A DNA stretch of 64,000 nucleotides from Pseudomonas piscis (GCF_009380155.1 NZ_WHUV01000003.1:310001-374000), one strand, 5' to 3'; counted from the stretch's first letter, positions 33,729 to 42,704 are shown. The notes: generated from the sequence alone by a model not told the origin. Program-made: numbers and translations.

Positions 33729-34592
33729 ATGGCCCGTCCTGCCTATCGTTTGCTCGCCTATTCCCTCTGGGACCTGATCCCGATCGTCATGGCCCTGGCG
33801 CATTTCGCCTTCGTCCTGTGGCTGGTGCTGGATTTCCACGCGCTGTCCTGGTGGATCATCATCCCGGCCGCGCTGCTGTACGCCGTCAGCCTGTCGTGGA
33901 GCATCAACAGCATTTCCCACAACCAGATCCACAACGCCTACTTCACGCCCTCCTGGATGAACCGCGCCTTCGACCTGCTGCTGTCGGTGACCATCGGTTT
34001 TTCCCAGACCCTGTACCGCGACATCCATAACCGCCACCACCGGGGCAACTCCGACCTGCCGGACGCCAATGGCAAGACGGTCGATCCGCTGTCGATCTAC
34101 CTGCATGGCAAGAACGGCCAGCCGGACAACCCATGGGCCTATACCTTCCTCAGTTTCTTTCGCGATGATCCGAAGGAGATCTACCAGCAAATGCAGCGCA
34201 AGCGCCCGGACGATGCCCGCTGGGTGAAAGTGGAAATCGCCGTGACCGTGGCCTTCTACCTGGCCCTGGCGCTCTTCGACTGGCACGCGGTGCTGGTGCT
34301 GTTGCCGTTCTGGTACCTGGGCCAGTCGCTGTCGTCGCTCAATGGCTACTACGAGCACCTGGGCGGTAATCCCGACCTGCCGATCGCCTGGGGCGTGAGT
34401 TCCTATAGCCCGCTGTACAACCTGATCTGGATGAACAACGGCTACCACGCCGAGCACCACTACCGGCCGAAGATGCACTGGACCAAGGTCAAGGCCTTCC
34501 ATCGCCAGATTCGCGAGGAACAGCGTGCGGCGGGGGTGAAAGTGATCCCGGTGTCCCACGGACTGGGCTTTTTGGTTTCCCGCCGCAAGTAA
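33729..34592 (+). CDS. membrane fatty acid desaturase
   Basis: The 287-residue protein has four hydrophobic stretches and the three di-iron histidine boxes SHNQIHN (about 63), HNRHHR (about 100) and HAEHHYRP (about 240). Such enzymes insert a double bond or hydroxyl group in acyl chains or in other hydrophobic substrates using O2. The N-terminus carries no signal peptide and the enzyme sits in the inner membrane. It has GGAAG 9 nt before the ATG. Its neighbours on the other strand are two small transporter subunits and an arginase-like gene. Confidence 0.87.
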   Translation: MARPAYRLLAYSLWDLIPIVMALAHFAFVLWLVLDFHALSWWIIIPAALLYAVSLSWSINSISHNQIHNAYFTPSWMNRAFDLLLSVTIGFSQTLYRDIHNRHHRGNSDLPDANGKTVDPLSIYLHGKNGQPDNPWAYTFLSFFRDDPKEIYQQMQRKRPDDARWVKVEIAVTVAFYLALALFDWHAVLVLLPFWYLGQSLSSLNGYYEHLGGNPDLPIAWGVSSYSPLYNLIWMNNGYHAEHHYRPKMHWTKVKAFHRQIREEQRAAGVKVIPVSHGLGFLVSRRK

Positions 34593-34594
34593 CC

Positions 34595-34735
34595 TGTAGC
34601 TGCCGCCGAAGGCTGCGCACGACCGCGCAGCTGCCGCAGGAGGCTGAAGTCTGAAGGTCCTGATGACCTTGTCGCAGCCTGGCGGCAGCGGCTACACGAA
34701 GCCGATCCTGTACCGCTGCCGAAGGTTGCGCAGCG
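34595..34735. repeat. cluster of at least three REP-like elements
   Basis: TGTAGCTGCCGCCGAAGGCT at 34595-34614 (direct), GCAGCCTGGCGGCAGCGGCT at 34674-34693 (inverted) and GTACCGCTGCCGAAGGTTGC at 34710-34729 (direct) carry the GCTGCCG core. The cluster fills the gap between the convergent desaturase and EamA genes. Confidence 0.65.
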
Positions 34736-34749
34736 GGCGCAGGGTGTTT

Positions 34750-35151
34750 TCAGGCTTCCTCCCCTTCGGCCAGCAGGGCGATCCCGCCCATGATCACGAA
34801 GACCCCGAGCCAGTGCAGCGGGTTGATCTGCTCGCCCAGCATCAGCCAGGAGCCCAGCAGCACTACCACATACACCAGGGCGCTCAGGGGAAAGGCCAGG
34901 GACAGGCTGCTGCGCCGCAGGATCAGCATCCAGACGAAGAATGCGCCGATGTAGCAGGCGATCGCCGTCAGCACCCCGGGATTGGCGACGACCGCCGCCA
35001 GCCATTGCAGGCTGAAATCCATCTGTCCCAGTTGATCGCCGCCGACCTTGGTGGCGATCTGGCCGGCCCCTTCGAAACTGATCAACAAGAACCACAGCAG
35101 CAGGGTACCCAGGCGCCCATGCAGCCAGTCGTTAGCTTGGTTCGAACTCAT
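34750..35151 (-). CDS. small multidrug resistance/EamA-like transporter subunit
   Basis: The 133-residue protein has four membrane segments and the EamA/SMR pattern, with LSLAFPLSALVYVVVLLGSW and LGEQINPLHWLGVFVIMGGI at the end. It lies 31 bp after a second protein of the same kind (35183-35557), so the two probably form a heterodimer like the ArnE/ArnF flippase. The substrate (lipid-linked or amphiphilic) is unknown; the desaturase next door makes a lipid-like cargo an attractive guess. Confidence 0.8.
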   Translation of the reverse strand: MSSNQANDWLHGRLGTLLLWFLLISFEGAGQIATKVGGDQLGQMDFSLQWLAAVVANPGVLTAIACYIGAFFVWMLILRRSSLSLAFPLSALVYVVVLLGSWLMLGEQINPLHWLGVFVIMGGIALLAEGEEA

Positions 35152-35182
35152 GAAGCGTTTCCTTGTATCGGTTGGACAGGGC

Positions 35183-35557
35183 TCAGGTACTGGCGACGCA
35201 GACCAGCATCACGCCGGCGGTGATTACCAGGGTACCGAGCCAGCGCCGGCGGCTGACGGTTTCCCCCAGCACCACCTTGCCCGCCAGCACCACTCCGCAA
35301 TAACCCAGGGCCGCAGCCGGGAACAGCAGGCTCAGGGGGGCCCGGGACAGGGCCTCGAGCCAGACGAAAAACTCCACCACGTAGGCGCCTACCCCGCACC
35401 ACAGCAGCGGGGCGTTGAACACCTGGCCCCAGAAGGCGTTCAGGCGGAAGCCGCCCTCCAGCTCCGGCAAGCGGTCCAGGCCCAGCTTGAAACACAACTG
35501 GCCGATCACATCCAGGAGGATGGAAAAGGCCACCAGCAACACGACGGTCAAGGTCAT
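35183..35557 (-). CDS. small multidrug resistance/EamA-like transporter subunit, partner
   Basis: The 124-residue protein has four membrane segments with LSLLFPAAALGYCGVVLAGK and a final LGETVSRRRWLGTLVITAGV. It is similar in organisation to the adjacent 133-residue subunit but not identical, which supports a heterodimer. Its start overlaps the stop of the arginase-like gene (4 bp), so all three genes are translationally coupled. Transport direction and substrate are not known. Confidence 0.8.
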   Translation of the reverse strand: MTLTVVLLVAFSILLDVIGQLCFKLGLDRLPELEGGFRLNAFWGQVFNAPLLWCGVGAYVVEFFVWLEALSRAPLSLLFPAAALGYCGVVLAGKVVLGETVSRRRWLGTLVITAGVMLVCVAST

Positions 35558-36582
35558 GGGAACAGCTCCTCGAACAGCGAAATCAGGGCTTCATTGGTCA
35601 CCGAGTTGCGCAGCAGATCCTCCTGGCTCCAGCGTTCGGGCGGTGGCTGGTCGGACTTGGCCTCCCAGCGCTTGAAGGCATTGCTGAAGGCCGGTTGGGC
35701 GAATTCGCCGCAAACATCGATACCCAGTATCCGTTTGCGCGCGGCCAGGGCGCGGATGGCTTGCAGCAGGTGTTCCAGGCGCATGCCGCCCTGGTCCCAG
35801 TTGGTGGCGGCGTCCTCGCTGGCCAGCACGTCCTTGTCGATGGTGATCCAGACCGCCGCGGTGGGCAGGCTGGCGATCATGCCGTCGAGGAAGTCCGTCC
35901 AGTCCTGCTGGGCCAGGTTGCGCCAGTGCAGGTGCTGGTCTTGCTGCTGGTGCCCGGCGCCGTCGCCGACCCGGCCCCAGACCCGGGAGGGTTCGTGCTG
36001 CCAGGGGAACAATTGCAACTTGCCGTGCTTCAAGGCGCCGAGGTTGCCGCCGCGCAGTTGCGGGTTGTGCAGGTCTTCGCTGCAGGGGCCCAGGGTGACG
36101 ATGCGCTGGATATTGGGCAGTTGCAGCGCCCGGTTGACCCAGGATCCGCAATGCCGGCGCGGGGCGAAGCGCACCCAGTCCGGATGGTTGTCGAAGTGGA
36201 TCAGGCTCACCGGCTCCGGCAGGTTGCGCAGGAAGGCCGGGGTCAGGTGGTGATAGTCGCCGGAGCCGACGAAGAAGATTTCCGGCTGCGGGCCGCTATG
36301 CCGGGGCCGCCGTTCGAGGCGCTCGATGAATTGGCGGTAGGTGCGCTCGGTGGACCAGAGCCGCAGCCTGGGGCCCAGGTCCAGCAGGTCGATGCGTTGC
36401 GCCTGGCCACTTTGCAGGCGCCGGGTGATGGGCTCCTGGGCGGTCAGGCTGTGGTCGAGATCTAGAATGTTCAAGGTGTACTTTACCCATGGCAGCGCCC
36501 CCCGGGAAACTGCGTGATCAGGCTGGAACGCAGGCCAGGCGGGCTTTGCCGGGTAAATGCAAGGGTCGGGCCAGGGCCGCAT
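35554..36582 (-). CDS. UPF0489/arginase-fold-like protein
   Basis: The protein shows ureohydrolase-like motifs: FFVGSGDYHHLTPAF, SLIHFDNHPDW and WITIDKDVLASEDAATNWDQGG, which supply Asp/His candidates for a dinuclear metal site. Spacing differs from true arginase or agmatinase, so the reaction is uncertain. The N-terminal 36 residues from the ATG at 36582 look noncoding (PWPDPCIYPAKPAWPAFQP); a TTG at 36474 giving MNILDLDHS is a credible alternative start. It is the first gene of a three-gene operon with the paired transporter subunits. Confidence 0.72.
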   Translation of the reverse strand: MRPWPDPCIYPAKPAWPAFQPDHAVSRGALPWVKYTLNILDLDHSLTAQEPITRRLQSGQAQRIDLLDLGPRLRLWSTERTYRQFIERLERRPRHSGPQPEIFFVGSGDYHHLTPAFLRNLPEPVSLIHFDNHPDWVRFAPRRHCGSWVNRALQLPNIQRIVTLGPCSEDLHNPQLRGGNLGALKHGKLQLFPWQHEPSRVWGRVGDGAGHQQQDQHLHWRNLAQQDWTDFLDGMIASLPTAAVWITIDKDVLASEDAATNWDQGGMRLEHLLQAIRALAARKRILGIDVCGEFAQPAFSNAFKRWEAKSDQPPPERWSQEDLLRNSVTNEALISLFEELFP

Positions 36583-36603
36583 ATGGACCTGCCCGGGCGG
36601 GCC

Positions 36604-36942
36604 TCAGGCGTGGATCCGGACCCAGACGCCGACCAGGATGCTGGCGGCCATCAGCCAGGCCACTGCGGCCACCGCCAGAGACGCCTCCAGGCGCAGGCGG
36701 TCGATCATCAAGTACAGGGTCGCCAGGTAGACGAAGTAGGGAATGATCGACCACATGCCGAACAGGATGGTGGTCTTCAGGTCATCGAGCGAACGGTCTT
36801 TGCCGACGATGTAGTGGGCGATCAGGGCGAAGGTCGGGAACAGTGGTACCAGCCCGGCAATGTAGTAGTTCCGGGTCTTGGCCAGTGCCGCGAGAATTAC
36901 CACCACAGCCGCGCCCAGCGCGGCTTTCAACAACAGGTCCAT
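36604..36942 (-). CDS. glpM: GlpM-family membrane protein
   Basis: The 112-residue protein has four membrane segments and the conserved stretch AKTRNYYIAGLVPLFPTFAL. The P. aeruginosa homologue GlpM was linked to alginate production. Its molecular role is unknown. The gene lies 18 bp after aauR on the same strand and may be read through from the two-component genes. Confidence 0.88.
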   Translation of the reverse strand: MDLLLKAALGAAVVVILAALAKTRNYYIAGLVPLFPTFALIAHYIVGKDRSLDDLKTTILFGMWSIIPYFVYLATLYLMIDRLRLEASLAVAAVAWLMAASILVGVWVRIHA

Positions 36943-36960
36943 GGATAGGGCGTCTTGGGG

Positions 36961-38286
36961 TCAGTGGCTCAGGCCGTACTTCTTGACCTTGTCGAACAGC
37001 GTGGTCTTGGCCATGCCCAGCTCCTGGCTGGCCTGGGTCAGGTTACCGCCGCTGCGTTGCAAGGCATCGTTCAACAGGTTGCGTTCGAAGGCTTCCACCG
37101 CCTCGGCGAAGCCCAGGCCCTGGCCGCTGCCACTGCCGGATTTCTTGAAGGCCGGCAGGCCCAGGGCGAAGCGCTCGGCGACGTTGCGCAATTCGCGCAC
37201 GTTGCCCGGCCAGTCGTGGCTCATCAGGTTCGACAGGGTCTGGTTGTCCAGCTCTGGCGCCACGCGGTCGAAGCGCAGGGATGACTGCTGCAGGAAGTGC
37301 TCGAACAGTTGCAGGATGTCTTCGCGCCGCTCGCGCAGGGGTGGCAGCTCCAGGGTCACCACGTTGAGGCGGTAGTACAGGTCGCTGCGAAACTCCTTGG
37401 CCTGGCTCAACTGGTTGAGGTCCGACTTGGTCGCGGCGATCACCCGGCAGTCCACGGCCACGCTCTGGTTCGAGCCCAGGCGCTCCAGGGTACGCTCCTG
37501 CAGCACCCGCAACAGCTTGATCTGCAAGTTGATGGGCATGCTTTCCACTTCATCGAGGAACAGCGTGCCCTGGTGAGCGTGCTCGATCTTGCCGATGCGC
37601 CGCTTGCCGGCACCGGTGAAGGCGTTGGCCTCGTGGCCGAAGATTTCGCTCTCGAACAGGTTTTCCGGCAGGCCGCCGCAGTTCAAGGCGACGAACTGTT
37701 GCTGGTGGCGCCGACTGAAGTCGTGCAGGCACCGGGCGACCAGTTCCTTGCCAGTGCCGGTCTCGCCTTCGATCAGTACGTTGGCCGAGGTGTCGGCGAC
37801 GTTGGCGATCAATTCCCGCAGGTTCTGCATCGCTGGCGAGCGGCCGATGATTCGCCCCTCCAGGGAGCTGCGTTCGGCCAGCTGGCGCCGTAGTGAACTC
37901 ACTTCACGGGCCAGGCCCCGCTGTTCCAGGGCGCGGCGAGCCACTTCCACCAGGCGCTCGGGGGAAAACGGCTTTTCCATGAAGTCGTAGGCGCCGTTCT
38001 GCATCGCCCCCACCGCCATGGAGATGTCGCCATGGCCGGTGATCAAGACCACCGGCAGGCTGCGATCGCGAGCCTTGAGGCGGGTCAGCAGTTCCAGGCC
38101 GTCGATGCCCGGCAGGCGGATGTCGCTGACCACGATGCCGGGAAAGTTGTCCCCGACCTGGGCCAGGGCATCTTCGGCGCTGCCTACGCCGATGCAGGGA
38201 ATGTCTTCCAGGGCCAGGGCCTGTTGGCAACCCAGCAGGACATGGGGGTCGTCTTCGACGATCAGCACGGTCAGCTCGTGGTTCAT
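36961..38286 (-). CDS. aauR: sigma54-dependent response regulator AauR (DctD type)
   Basis: The 441-residue protein has a receiver (D55 in VVSDIRLPG, Lys in FMEKPF), an AAA+ domain with Walker A GETGTGKE and Walker B GTLFLDEVESM, and a Fis-type C-terminus (QELGMAKTTLFDKVKKYGL). The sigma54-contact loop reads NAFTGA rather than the usual GAFTGA. It follows the kinase gene with a 4-bp overlap and lies beside the aatJQMP transporter; its expected sites TTCGG-N4-CCGAA are present upstream of aatJ. This identifies the acidic amino acid regulator AauR; general homology alone would also allow DctD. Confidence 0.85.
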   Translation of the reverse strand: MNHELTVLIVEDDPHVLLGCQQALALEDIPCIGVGSAEDALAQVGDNFPGIVVSDIRLPGIDGLELLTRLKARDRSLPVVLITGHGDISMAVGAMQNGAYDFMEKPFSPERLVEVARRALEQRGLAREVSSLRRQLAERSSLEGRIIGRSPAMQNLRELIANVADTSANVLIEGETGTGKELVARCLHDFSRRHQQQFVALNCGGLPENLFESEIFGHEANAFTGAGKRRIGKIEHAHQGTLFLDEVESMPINLQIKLLRVLQERTLERLGSNQSVAVDCRVIAATKSDLNQLSQAKEFRSDLYYRLNVVTLELPPLRERREDILQLFEHFLQQSSLRFDRVAPELDNQTLSNLMSHDWPGNVRELRNVAERFALGLPAFKKSGSGSGQGLGFAEAVEAFERNLLNDALQRSGGNLTQASQELGMAKTTLFDKVKKYGLSH

Positions 38287-40184
38287 ATCGGCTCGGCTCG
38301 ATTAGGGCTTGCCAGGGGCAAGCTGAGGACAAAGGCGGTGCCGCCGCTTGCCGGATGTTCCACCCCCAGGCTGCCGCCGGTGGCGGCGGCGAGGCTGGCG
38401 GACAGGGTCAGGCCCAGTCCCAGCCCCTGTTCGCCGGGTTTGGTGGTGAAGAAGGGTTCGAACAGATGCTTGCGTGTCTCGGGGTCGATGCCATGGCCGT
38501 TGTCCCGTACCCGCAGGCGGTACTTGCCGTCGGCGGATTCGCCTTCGAGCCAGAGCTGCGGCGCCGGCTGTGCCTGCATGGCATCCAGGGCGTTGCCTAT
38601 GAGGTTGACCAGGATCTGCTCCAGGCGTGTCTGGTCGATCTGCAGGGTCTGCTCGGCGAAGTCGCGATGCAGTTGCAGGGGCAGCGGTTCCAGGCGCGCG
38701 CCGAGGACTTGCAAGGCGGCGTCCACCGCCTTGCCCAGGCTGGCCTGGCCCTGGTCGTCGCCACGACGGGCGAAGGAGCGCAGGCTGGCGGTGATGCGCC
38801 CCATGCGGTCGATCAGTTCATTGATGGTCTTGAGGTTGGCGCTGGCGGTGTCCAGGGCGCCGCGCTCGAGGAAGCGCACGGTGTTGCCCGATAGCGTGCG
38901 CAGCGCTGCCAGCGGCTGGTTGAGTTCGTGGGCGATGCTGGTGGACATCTGGCCGATGGCTGCCAGCTTGCCGGCCTGGACCAGCTCGTCCTGGGCCCGG
39001 CGCAGGGTCTCCTCGGCTTGGCGGCGCTCACGGATCTGCGCTTTGAGCCGTTCGTTGCTGGCGCGCAGGTCGGCGGTGCGCTCGGTGATCCGTCGTTCGA
39101 GCTGGCTGTTGGCTTCCTGCAAGGCCTCGCGGGCGGCCAGGCGGGTGGCGATGACCTTGCGCCGTTCGTTCCAGGCGATCATCAGGAAAGCCACCAGGGC
39201 GAAGGCCACGGCCACCAGGATGCCCTGGTTGATGGCTTCGCGGCGCAGATCCTGCAAGGGCGTCAGCAGGGTGAAATTCCACGGGGTGTCGCTCAGGGGC
39301 CGAGTCTGGGACAGGTAGCTGATGGGCTGTTCGTCGTCCGCCAGCTCGGTATTGGCGGGGAAGGTGAGTTTCTCCACGCCCTCGTCCAGGCGCTCGCGGG
39401 CCAGGGGTTCCAGTTCGTTGAGCGGGAACCAGTAGTACTGCAGGCTGCGGGCCAGGCGTTCCTTGGTGTCGTCGCTCAGGGGGCGGACCGACTTGAGGCG
39501 GCGGCTCGGATCGCTGGAGAGGATGATGATGCCGTTCTCGTCGCTGACGAAGGCTTCCATGCGCGCCCGTTGCCAGCGTTCCTCCAGGGCTTCGAGGCGG
39601 ACCTTGACCACCGCCACGCCGATGATCTTGCCTTGCTCTTCCAGGCCGTGGGCCAGGTAGTAGCCGGGCTCGCCACTGGTGCTGCCGATGCCGTAGAAGC
39701 GCCCGGGGTAACCGCGCACGGCGTTCTGGTAGTAGGCCCGGAACGACAGGTCTTCGCCCAGGTAGCTGTCGACATCGCGCCAGTTGCTGGTGGCCAGTAC
39801 TCGGCCGGTGGTGTCCATGACATAGATGGCCCGGCTGCGGCTGCGCCGGTTCAAGCCTTCGAGGTACTGGTTGACCGCCTGGCGGTGCTCCGGCGAAGGG
39901 TCGGCCAGCAATTGCGAGACACTGGATTCCAGCTCCAGCAGGCTGGGCAGGTAGGTGTACTTGCTGATCTCGCTCTCTACGGCGCGGGCATGCAGCTCCA
40001 GTTGGCGCGCGCCGTTTTCACCCAGGGTGCGGATGCCGTTGTGCTCGCTGATCCAGAATCCGGCGTAGCCCAGGGCGGCCATCAGGGCGATGACCAAAGG
40101 CGGCAGCAACAGATGACGGATCAGACGGGGTTTCACGGCGAGTGATGGCGGCGTGGCGCGATAGAGAGTGGGGTCGCATTTCAT
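38283..40184 (-). CDS. aauS: sensor histidine kinase AauS (DctB type)
   Basis: The 633-residue protein has TM1 (about 23-43), a large periplasmic double-Cache-like sensor with YVMDTTGRVLATSNW and SFRAYYQNAVRG, TM2 near 315-335, a coiled coil of about 60 residues, HisKA with IAHELNQPLAALRTLSGN and an ATPase domain (NLIGNALDAM, DNGHGIDPETR, GLGLGLTLS). The sensor resembles DctB, which binds C4-dicarboxylates; with the adjacent aat genes it should sense glutamate or aspartate. The start is the ATG at 40184, preceded by AAGG. Confidence 0.85.
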   Translation of the reverse strand: MKCDPTLYRATPPSLAVKPRLIRHLLLPPLVIALMAALGYAGFWISEHNGIRTLGENGARQLELHARAVESEISKYTYLPSLLELESSVSQLLADPSPEHRQAVNQYLEGLNRRSRSRAIYVMDTTGRVLATSNWRDVDSYLGEDLSFRAYYQNAVRGYPGRFYGIGSTSGEPGYYLAHGLEEQGKIIGVAVVKVRLEALEERWQRARMEAFVSDENGIIILSSDPSRRLKSVRPLSDDTKERLARSLQYYWFPLNELEPLARERLDEGVEKLTFPANTELADDEQPISYLSQTRPLSDTPWNFTLLTPLQDLRREAINQGILVAVAFALVAFLMIAWNERRKVIATRLAAREALQEANSQLERRITERTADLRASNERLKAQIRERRQAEETLRRAQDELVQAGKLAAIGQMSTSIAHELNQPLAALRTLSGNTVRFLERGALDTASANLKTINELIDRMGRITASLRSFARRGDDQGQASLGKAVDAALQVLGARLEPLPLQLHRDFAEQTLQIDQTRLEQILVNLIGNALDAMQAQPAPQLWLEGESADGKYRLRVRDNGHGIDPETRKHLFEPFFTTKPGEQGLGLGLTLSASLAAATGGSLGVEHPASGGTAFVLSLPLASPNRAEPI

Positions 40185-40295
40185 CACAGATGCCTTGGGT
40201 CAACCAGCATGGCGACAGGACGCACTCGCGCTCGGCCCGGGGGCCGTCGTAGAGCGCTGGGTGCGTTGTGCCAGGCAAGATCCGTTCGCAGGTTG

Positions 40296-40330
40296 GGGGT
40301 CGCCAGGCGACCCCGTGGGAGCAGGCTCCC
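40296..40330. repeat. two tandem hairpin repeats (Pseudomonas intergenic repeat)
   Basis: GGGGTCGCC-A-GGCGACCCC (40296-40314) is followed by GTGGGAGCAGGCTCCC (40315-40330). The second is the common fluorescens-group GTGGGAGC repeat. They lie between aatP and aauS and could terminate or stabilise the transport operon mRNA. Confidence 0.55.
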
Positions 40331-40361
40331 TTGCCACGAGGGCGGGCGGAACGCCGCCGTA

Positions 40362-41096
40362 TCAGTGCTGCAGGATCTTCTCGAGGAAGTGCTGCGCACG
40401 TTCGGAGCGGGCGTTGATGTCGCCGAAGAACTCTTCCTTCTGGCAGTCCTCGATGATCTGGCCCTTGTCCATGAAGATCACTCGGTTCGCCACCTTGCGG
40501 GCAAAGCCCATTTCGTGGGTCACGCACATCATGGTCATGCCTTCGTTGGCCAGTTGCACCATCACATCCAGCACTTCGTTGACCATTTCCGGGTCCAGGG
40601 CCGAGGTCGGTTCGTCGAACAGCATGACGATCGGGTCCATGGCCAGGGCGCGGGCGATGGCCACACGTTGTTGCTGGCCGCCGGAAAGCTGACCCGGATG
40701 TTTGTGGGCGTGGGCAGCCAGGCCCACCCGCTCGAGCAATTGCAGGCCTTTCTTGGTGGCCTCTTCCTTGCTGCGGCCCAGGACCTTGATCTGGGCGATG
40801 GTCAGGTTCTCGGTGATGCTCAGGTGCGGGAACAGTTCGAAGTGCTGGAACACCATGCCCACCCGCGAGCGCAGCTTGGGCAGGTCGGTCTTGGGATCGG
40901 CGATGGACGTACCATCGACCACGATGTCGCCCTTCTGGAAAGGCTCCAGGGCATTGACGCACTTGATCAGGGTCGACTTGCCCGAACCGGACGGCCCGCA
41001 GACCACCACCACCTCACCTTTCTTGACCTCGGTGCTGCAGTCGGTCAGTACCTGGAAGTCCCCATACCACTTGTTGACGTTTTTGATAGAGATCAT
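40362..41096 (-). CDS. aatP: glutamate/aspartate ABC transporter ATP-binding protein
   Basis: The 244-residue ATPase has Walker A GPSGSGKST, signature LSGGQQQRVAIARAL, Walker B VMLFDEPTSALDPE and the switch His in MMCVTHEMGFA. The sequence MISIKNVNKWYGDFQVLTDC is typical of the GltL/GlnQ polar amino acid subfamily. It energises uptake by AatJQM; the start overlaps the aatM stop by 4 bp. It is the last gene of the operon aatJ-aatQ-aatM-aatP. Confidence 0.93.
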   Translation of the reverse strand: MISIKNVNKWYGDFQVLTDCSTEVKKGEVVVVCGPSGSGKSTLIKCVNALEPFQKGDIVVDGTSIADPKTDLPKLRSRVGMVFQHFELFPHLSITENLTIAQIKVLGRSKEEATKKGLQLLERVGLAAHAHKHPGQLSGGQQQRVAIARALAMDPIVMLFDEPTSALDPEMVNEVLDVMVQLANEGMTMMCVTHEMGFARKVANRVIFMDKGQIIEDCQKEEFFGDINARSERAQHFLEKILQH

Positions 41097-41764
41097 ACGG
41101 CGAACCTTTTTTGCAGACGCTTGACCAGCAGCGAGGCGGCGAAGCTGATTGTGAAATACACCAGACCGGCGAAGATCAGGAATTCATTGGAGCGGCCGAT
41201 GATGTCGCCGCTGGAGCGCGAGGCGTTGAGGAAGTCCACCAGGCCCACGGTGTACACCAGGGAGGTGTCCTGGAACAGGATGATGCTCTGCTGCAGCAGC
41301 AGCGGGGTCATCTTGCGGAACGCCTGGGGCAGGATGATCAGGCGCATGGTCTGGCCGTAGGTCATGCCCAGGGCCTGGGCGGCGCCCATCTGGCCCTTGG
41401 GAATCGACTGCACGCCGGCCCGGACGATTTCGCAGAAGTACGCCGCTTCGAACATCATGAAGGCCACGATGCACGAGGTGAACGCGCCGATCGGGGTGTC
41501 TTCGCCGGTGATCCAGCGCAGCACGAAAGGCACCGCCAGGTAGAACCAGGTGATCACCAGCAGCAGCGGGATCGAGCGGAAGTAGTTGACGTAGGCGCCG
41601 GCGATGTTCGCCAGCAGTTTGTTGTGGGACAGGCGCATCAGGGCCAGCAGGGTGCCGAGGATGATCCCCCCGACCACGCCCAGGACCATCAGCTTGAGGG
41701 TCATCAGCATGCCGTTCCACAGGCCGGGAATGGCCGGGACGATGCCCGAGAAGTCGAATTCCAT
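41093..41764 (-). CDS. aatM: glutamate/aspartate ABC transporter permease
   Basis: The 223-residue protein has five membrane segments and the polar amino acid permease EAA loop EIVRAGVQSIPKGQMGAAQA followed by LGMTYGQTMRLIILPQAFRK. It pairs with AatQ in the inner membrane. Its ATG shares one base with the aatQ stop. The operon order and the GltK-like sequence support acidic amino acid uptake. Confidence 0.92.
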   Translation of the reverse strand: MEFDFSGIVPAIPGLWNGMLMTLKLMVLGVVGGIILGTLLALMRLSHNKLLANIAGAYVNYFRSIPLLLVITWFYLAVPFVLRWITGEDTPIGAFTSCIVAFMMFEAAYFCEIVRAGVQSIPKGQMGAAQALGMTYGQTMRLIILPQAFRKMTPLLLQQSIILFQDTSLVYTVGLVDFLNASRSSGDIIGRSNEFLIFAGLVYFTISFAASLLVKRLQKRFAV

Positions 41765-42510
41765 TATTTACCTCCCACGGAGATCAAGCCGGGGACCGAG
41801 ACTTTCTTCTCCACCAGGCGCATCAGCAGCATCAGGCTCATGTTCAGGGTGAAGTAGATCAGGGTGGCCAGGGTGAAGGCTTCGAACAGGTTGGCCGAGA
41901 ACTCGGCGGTCTGCTTGGTCTGGGCCAACAGCTCCATCAGGCCGATCAGCGAGGCCACGGAAGAGTTCTTGAAGACGTTGAGGAATTCCGAGGTGAGCGG
42001 CGGAATGATGATCCGATAGGCCTGGGGCAGCAGCACGTTCCAGTAGATCTGCGGCAGCTTGAAGCCCAGGGCGCGAGCGGCGGACTCCTGGCCGCGGGGC
42101 AGGGCCTGGATACCGGTGCGCACTTGTTCGCAGACCCGGGCGGCGGTGAACAGGCCCAGGCAGACGACGACGCTCAGGTAGGCCGAGGTGGTCGGGTTGA
42201 GATCCTGCTTGTACCAGTCCTGCAGGTTCTGCGGCAGCAGGTCGGGCACCAGGAAGTACCAGATGAACAGCTGCACCAACAGGGGCACGTTGCGGAAGAT
42301 CTCCACGTAGACAGTGGCGATGCCCGACACCAGGCGGTTCGGCACGGTACGCATGACCCCCAGGATCGATCCCAGTATCAGTGCGATGATCCAGGCCACC
42401 ACGGCGATGGCGATGGTCCAGCCCAGTCCGGAGATGAACCAGTCGAGATAGGTCTCGCTGCCCACGCCGGTGGACTTGAAGAACACGCCCCAGTCCCAGT
42501 TGTAATTCAT
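41764..42510 (-). CDS. aatQ: glutamate/aspartate ABC transporter permease
   Basis: The 248-residue protein has the GltJ-type N-terminus NYNWDWGVFFKSTGVGSETY and the permease loop RVCEQVRTGIQALPRGQESA with ARALGFKLPQIYWNVLLPQA. It is the partner of AatM. It is separated from aatJ by 194 bp that contain a stem-loop, a common arrangement that lowers permease expression relative to the binding protein. Confidence 0.92.
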   Translation of the reverse strand: MNYNWDWGVFFKSTGVGSETYLDWFISGLGWTIAIAVVAWIIALILGSILGVMRTVPNRLVSGIATVYVEIFRNVPLLVQLFIWYFLVPDLLPQNLQDWYKQDLNPTTSAYLSVVVCLGLFTAARVCEQVRTGIQALPRGQESAARALGFKLPQIYWNVLLPQAYRIIIPPLTSEFLNVFKNSSVASLIGLMELLAQTKQTAEFSANLFEAFTLATLIYFTLNMSLMLLMRLVEKKVSVPGLISVGGK

Positions 42511-42658
42511 TGGGGTTACCCCTCAGATCGTTCGATGTACTACAAGCACCCGCCTGGGGAGATCCGTTCCCTTCTGGCCAGGACGGCCAGGCACGCGCTA
42601 TCGGCTCGACAACCACCGGTGCGAGTGTTTCCAGAATGTGCCAGCAGGTAGTGACAGG

Positions 42659-42689
42659 CTCCTGAAGAGGCCAGGGGCCCCTCAGGAGT
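42659..42689 (-). promoter_or_regulatory. stem-loop between aatJ and aatQ
   Basis: CTCCTGA (42659-42665) pairs with TCAGGAG (42683-42689), with GGCC-AGG-GGCC inside. No T-run follows. Such intercistronic hairpins give more binding protein than permease by partial termination or by 3' end protection. Confidence 0.5.
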
Positions 42690-42704
42690 AAGGTTAGTCA
42701 GGAA

